Shown one piece after another: positions 62,285-64,000 of a stretch of DNA of 64,000 bases. This stretch comes from Symbiodinium microadriaticum (lineage: Eukaryota; Sar; Dinophyceae; Suessiales; Symbiodiniaceae), in assembly GCA_001939145.1 (NCBI GenBank), contig LSRX01000188.1:676661-740660 (forward strand). The letters run 5' to 3'. The notes below the pieces were generated by a model, which had not been told where the DNA came from, did not search any database, and was given only the letters and a program-made list of their open reading frames with translations. Positions within the stretch are counted from its first letter, which is position 1; every line of letters begins with the position of its first letter. The translations under genes and the position numbers were made by a program.

Positions 62285-62432
62285 CCGGCTGCACCTCCAG
62301 CACTCGGCCAGGCAGGCCCATGAGCAGCCCGAGGCGCTGTTGCAGGGACAACGGCACCTGCGGGTCCGGCGCATCTTGGAGCTCTTCCACGCGGAGGCAT
62401 TCCGGGACATCATCGATCTCAGAGATCCACCT
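62285..62432 (-). CDS. Possible internal exon of an unknown gene
   Basis: A heptamer-free, GC-richer patch. Minus strand: CATGCATGCAG acceptor-like end at 62433, then about 49 codons with protein-like content (SEIDDVPECLRVEELQDAPD, LSLQQRLGLLMGLPGRV), then GAG-GTGCAG as a donor-like site. The plus strand is also open here (LLQGQRHLRVRRILELFHAE), so the strand is uncertain. No family recognised. Confidence 0.3.
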
Positions 62433-63518
62433 GCATGCATGCATGTACGTAGGTATGTGGCTACAGACGTATGGAGGTCTGTTGGTATGTAGGCATGTAT
62501 GCATGCATAGGCGGCCCGACAGCAGCCGGATAGATGGGCAAACAGATCTACACATAGCCACTGCTTCTGGGGCCTCCTTCTACAACCGTAAGCCCGAAAC
62601 CTATAGACCGGTTTAGGGTTTAGGGTTTTGGGTTTAGGGTACTATAAACCCTAAACCCTAAACCGATAGAGCCTAGTGCGCAGGCTTTGAAAGGTACCCT
62701 CCTGTCTGACGCCCAAGTCTCAAACGGCCAATGCAAATAGACCCAGACCTCTGATTGCGGAACCCATTTCCCCCCCCCCCCATAAAAAAACAAAAAAAAA
62801 AACTGAACTTCTCAGAGACTGAACGGTGTACGGATCTTCAGTGCACCTCAAACCCGTCTACAGCTATTGGGCTTGGAGGAATTGCGGGTCTAGGAGCTAG
62901 GGCTTAGAGCTTAGGGTTTGGGGTTGAGGGCTTAGGTTTGAGGGTTGAGGGCTTAGGGTTAGGGGCTTAGGGTTGACAGGGTTGAGGGCTTTGGGTTTCG
63001 GGTTTGGGGCTTAGGAAGGAAGCTTCTGCATATGATCAGCGACTCTTGCCACTTGCGTCGGTAGGGGGCATAGACTCTTGAAATCGACTTTAGGCGTCCG
63101 AAGAGTTAGGCCCTAGGGCTTTTTTTGGGAAAAATAAGATAAGCCCTACATAATCTGCGTGGAAACTTTTCAATATTTGGAAAACTGTGGCCCCTATATT
63201 TGGAGGCTTGGGCTCGCTTTAGGGTTCGGGGTTTCGGAATGTAGGAGCCTAAGCCTTAAATCGTAACCTTCAGCCCTAAACCCTAAACCCTAACTCTGAA
63301 ACCCTAGCCTTAAACTCCCTAAATCCTAAACCCTAAACCCTAAACCCGAAACCCTAAACCGTATTCAGAGCTCCCGCGGGTCCTTGGATGTGGGTGCACC
63401 GGCTGCAGCACCTGAGACAACTTCTCGAAAGCACTTCCCCGGGATGACATCCTAACAGAGCGACGTGGCCCAATAGCTGTTAAACGCAGAGATAAGCCTG
63501 AAATTGCAACAAGAAGCC

Positions 63519-63556
<38 letters not shown>

Positions 63557-63564
63557 CGTATGTG

Positions 63565-63598
<34 letters not shown>

Positions 63599-64000
63599 TA
63601 GCATTACTCCTTATATAGTATAGCATTACTCCTTATATAGTGTTGAGTGGGCATGGGCTCTCCAGGTTTAACAGCTTGGCTTCTGTTGTACTGCCTGAGG
63701 TAATTCTCGGGGATATAAAGGGATCAGTTGAGGTATGTGCTCTGTCGTACCCATCATACCATGATCCTTTGCTGAAGCTTATGCGATCTTCGAGTGGTCT
63801 TCTCCATAGCCGCAGTCATCCGATACGCCTAAACCTTGTTGGCTTAGGGTTAGAGTCTGGTGGCGGGTCCAGTTTCGGAGCTGCAGTTTTCGACTGAGGG
63901 TGTCTGAGTTCGTGATACCTGTCCTGCCTCAGTCGCAGAGGGTTTGGGGATGCCGAGAGTTACTGCACACTATGTCGGACTACTAGGTCTTCTGGGTTCT
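62433..64000. other. Non-coding interval to the window end
   Basis: CATG/GTATG words at 62430-62512, a perfect telomere-like inverted pair at 62607-62665 (ACCGGTTTAGGG facing CCCTAAACCGAT), TTTAGGG/TTGAGGG text at 62880-63010, CCCTAAA text at 63275-63360 and (TA)n at 63519-63600. Bases 63640-63900 are unique without a supported gene. Confidence 0.5.
63519..63600. repeat. TA microsatellite
   Basis: (AT)n with GTATGTACGTATGT in the middle, followed by a 21-base direct repeat (GCATTACTCCTTATATAGT, twice). Confidence 0.95.

Overview
This 64 kb window looks like a stretch of a large, gene-poor, repeat-rich eukaryotic nuclear genome, most probably a dinoflagellate (inference). The reasons are thousands of bases of degenerate TTTAGGG/CCCTAAA heptamers, a telomere type shared by dinoflagellates, chromerids and plants; a copia element and a LINE that resemble those I associate with Symbiodiniaceae-type genomes; a pyrimidine-tract/AG splice acceptor directly before gag, as a trans-spliced or spliced transcript would need; and the near absence of long host ORFs. 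A plant or other alga cannot be excluded from sequence alone.

Layout. Bases 1-9,440 and 24,850-64,000 are a sea of interstitial telomere-like heptamers in both orientations. Into this are set microsatellites and many copies of short (about 90-125 bp) elements with terminal inverted repeats, mostly bounded by TA dinucleotides. I separate about eleven inverted-repeat families (A-K) plus two non-palindromic repeats (L and M). Bases about 9,500-24,850 are a block almost free of the heptamer. This block is a minus-strand LINE (5' end near 24,840; ORF1; an 18-bp-period spacer; ORF2 with AP-endonuclease and reverse transcriptase; a roughly 2 kb ATGCAT-rich 3' region). Its ORF1 is split by a complete 7,577 bp copia-type LTR retrotransposon, also on the minus strand.

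The copia element has two identical 133 bp LTRs and a perfect 5-bp target duplication (ATTTT). It carries, in order: 5' LTR, an initiator-Met-like primer site, a 1.37 kb leader with no ATG in any frame that nevertheless holds a 350-codon open frame, a splice-acceptor-like site, gag (with an in-frame TAG and a frameshift), a 1,682-codon pol frame with protease, integrase, RT and RNase H, a 101-residue membrane/Cys-rich 3' ORF, a purine tract and the 3' LTR. A 14-base motif (GCGGGTGAYACCGY, minus strand) recurs six times with its core intact through this element in different reading frames, plus two weaker copies.

Host genes: one convincing minus-strand coding exon of unknown function (48,462-about 49,060) and one weaker exon candidate (62,285-62,432). 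I found no tRNA, rRNA or CRISPR. Three isolated N bases (10,838; 31,208; 34,030) mark assembly uncertainty, and two of them sit beside local duplications.
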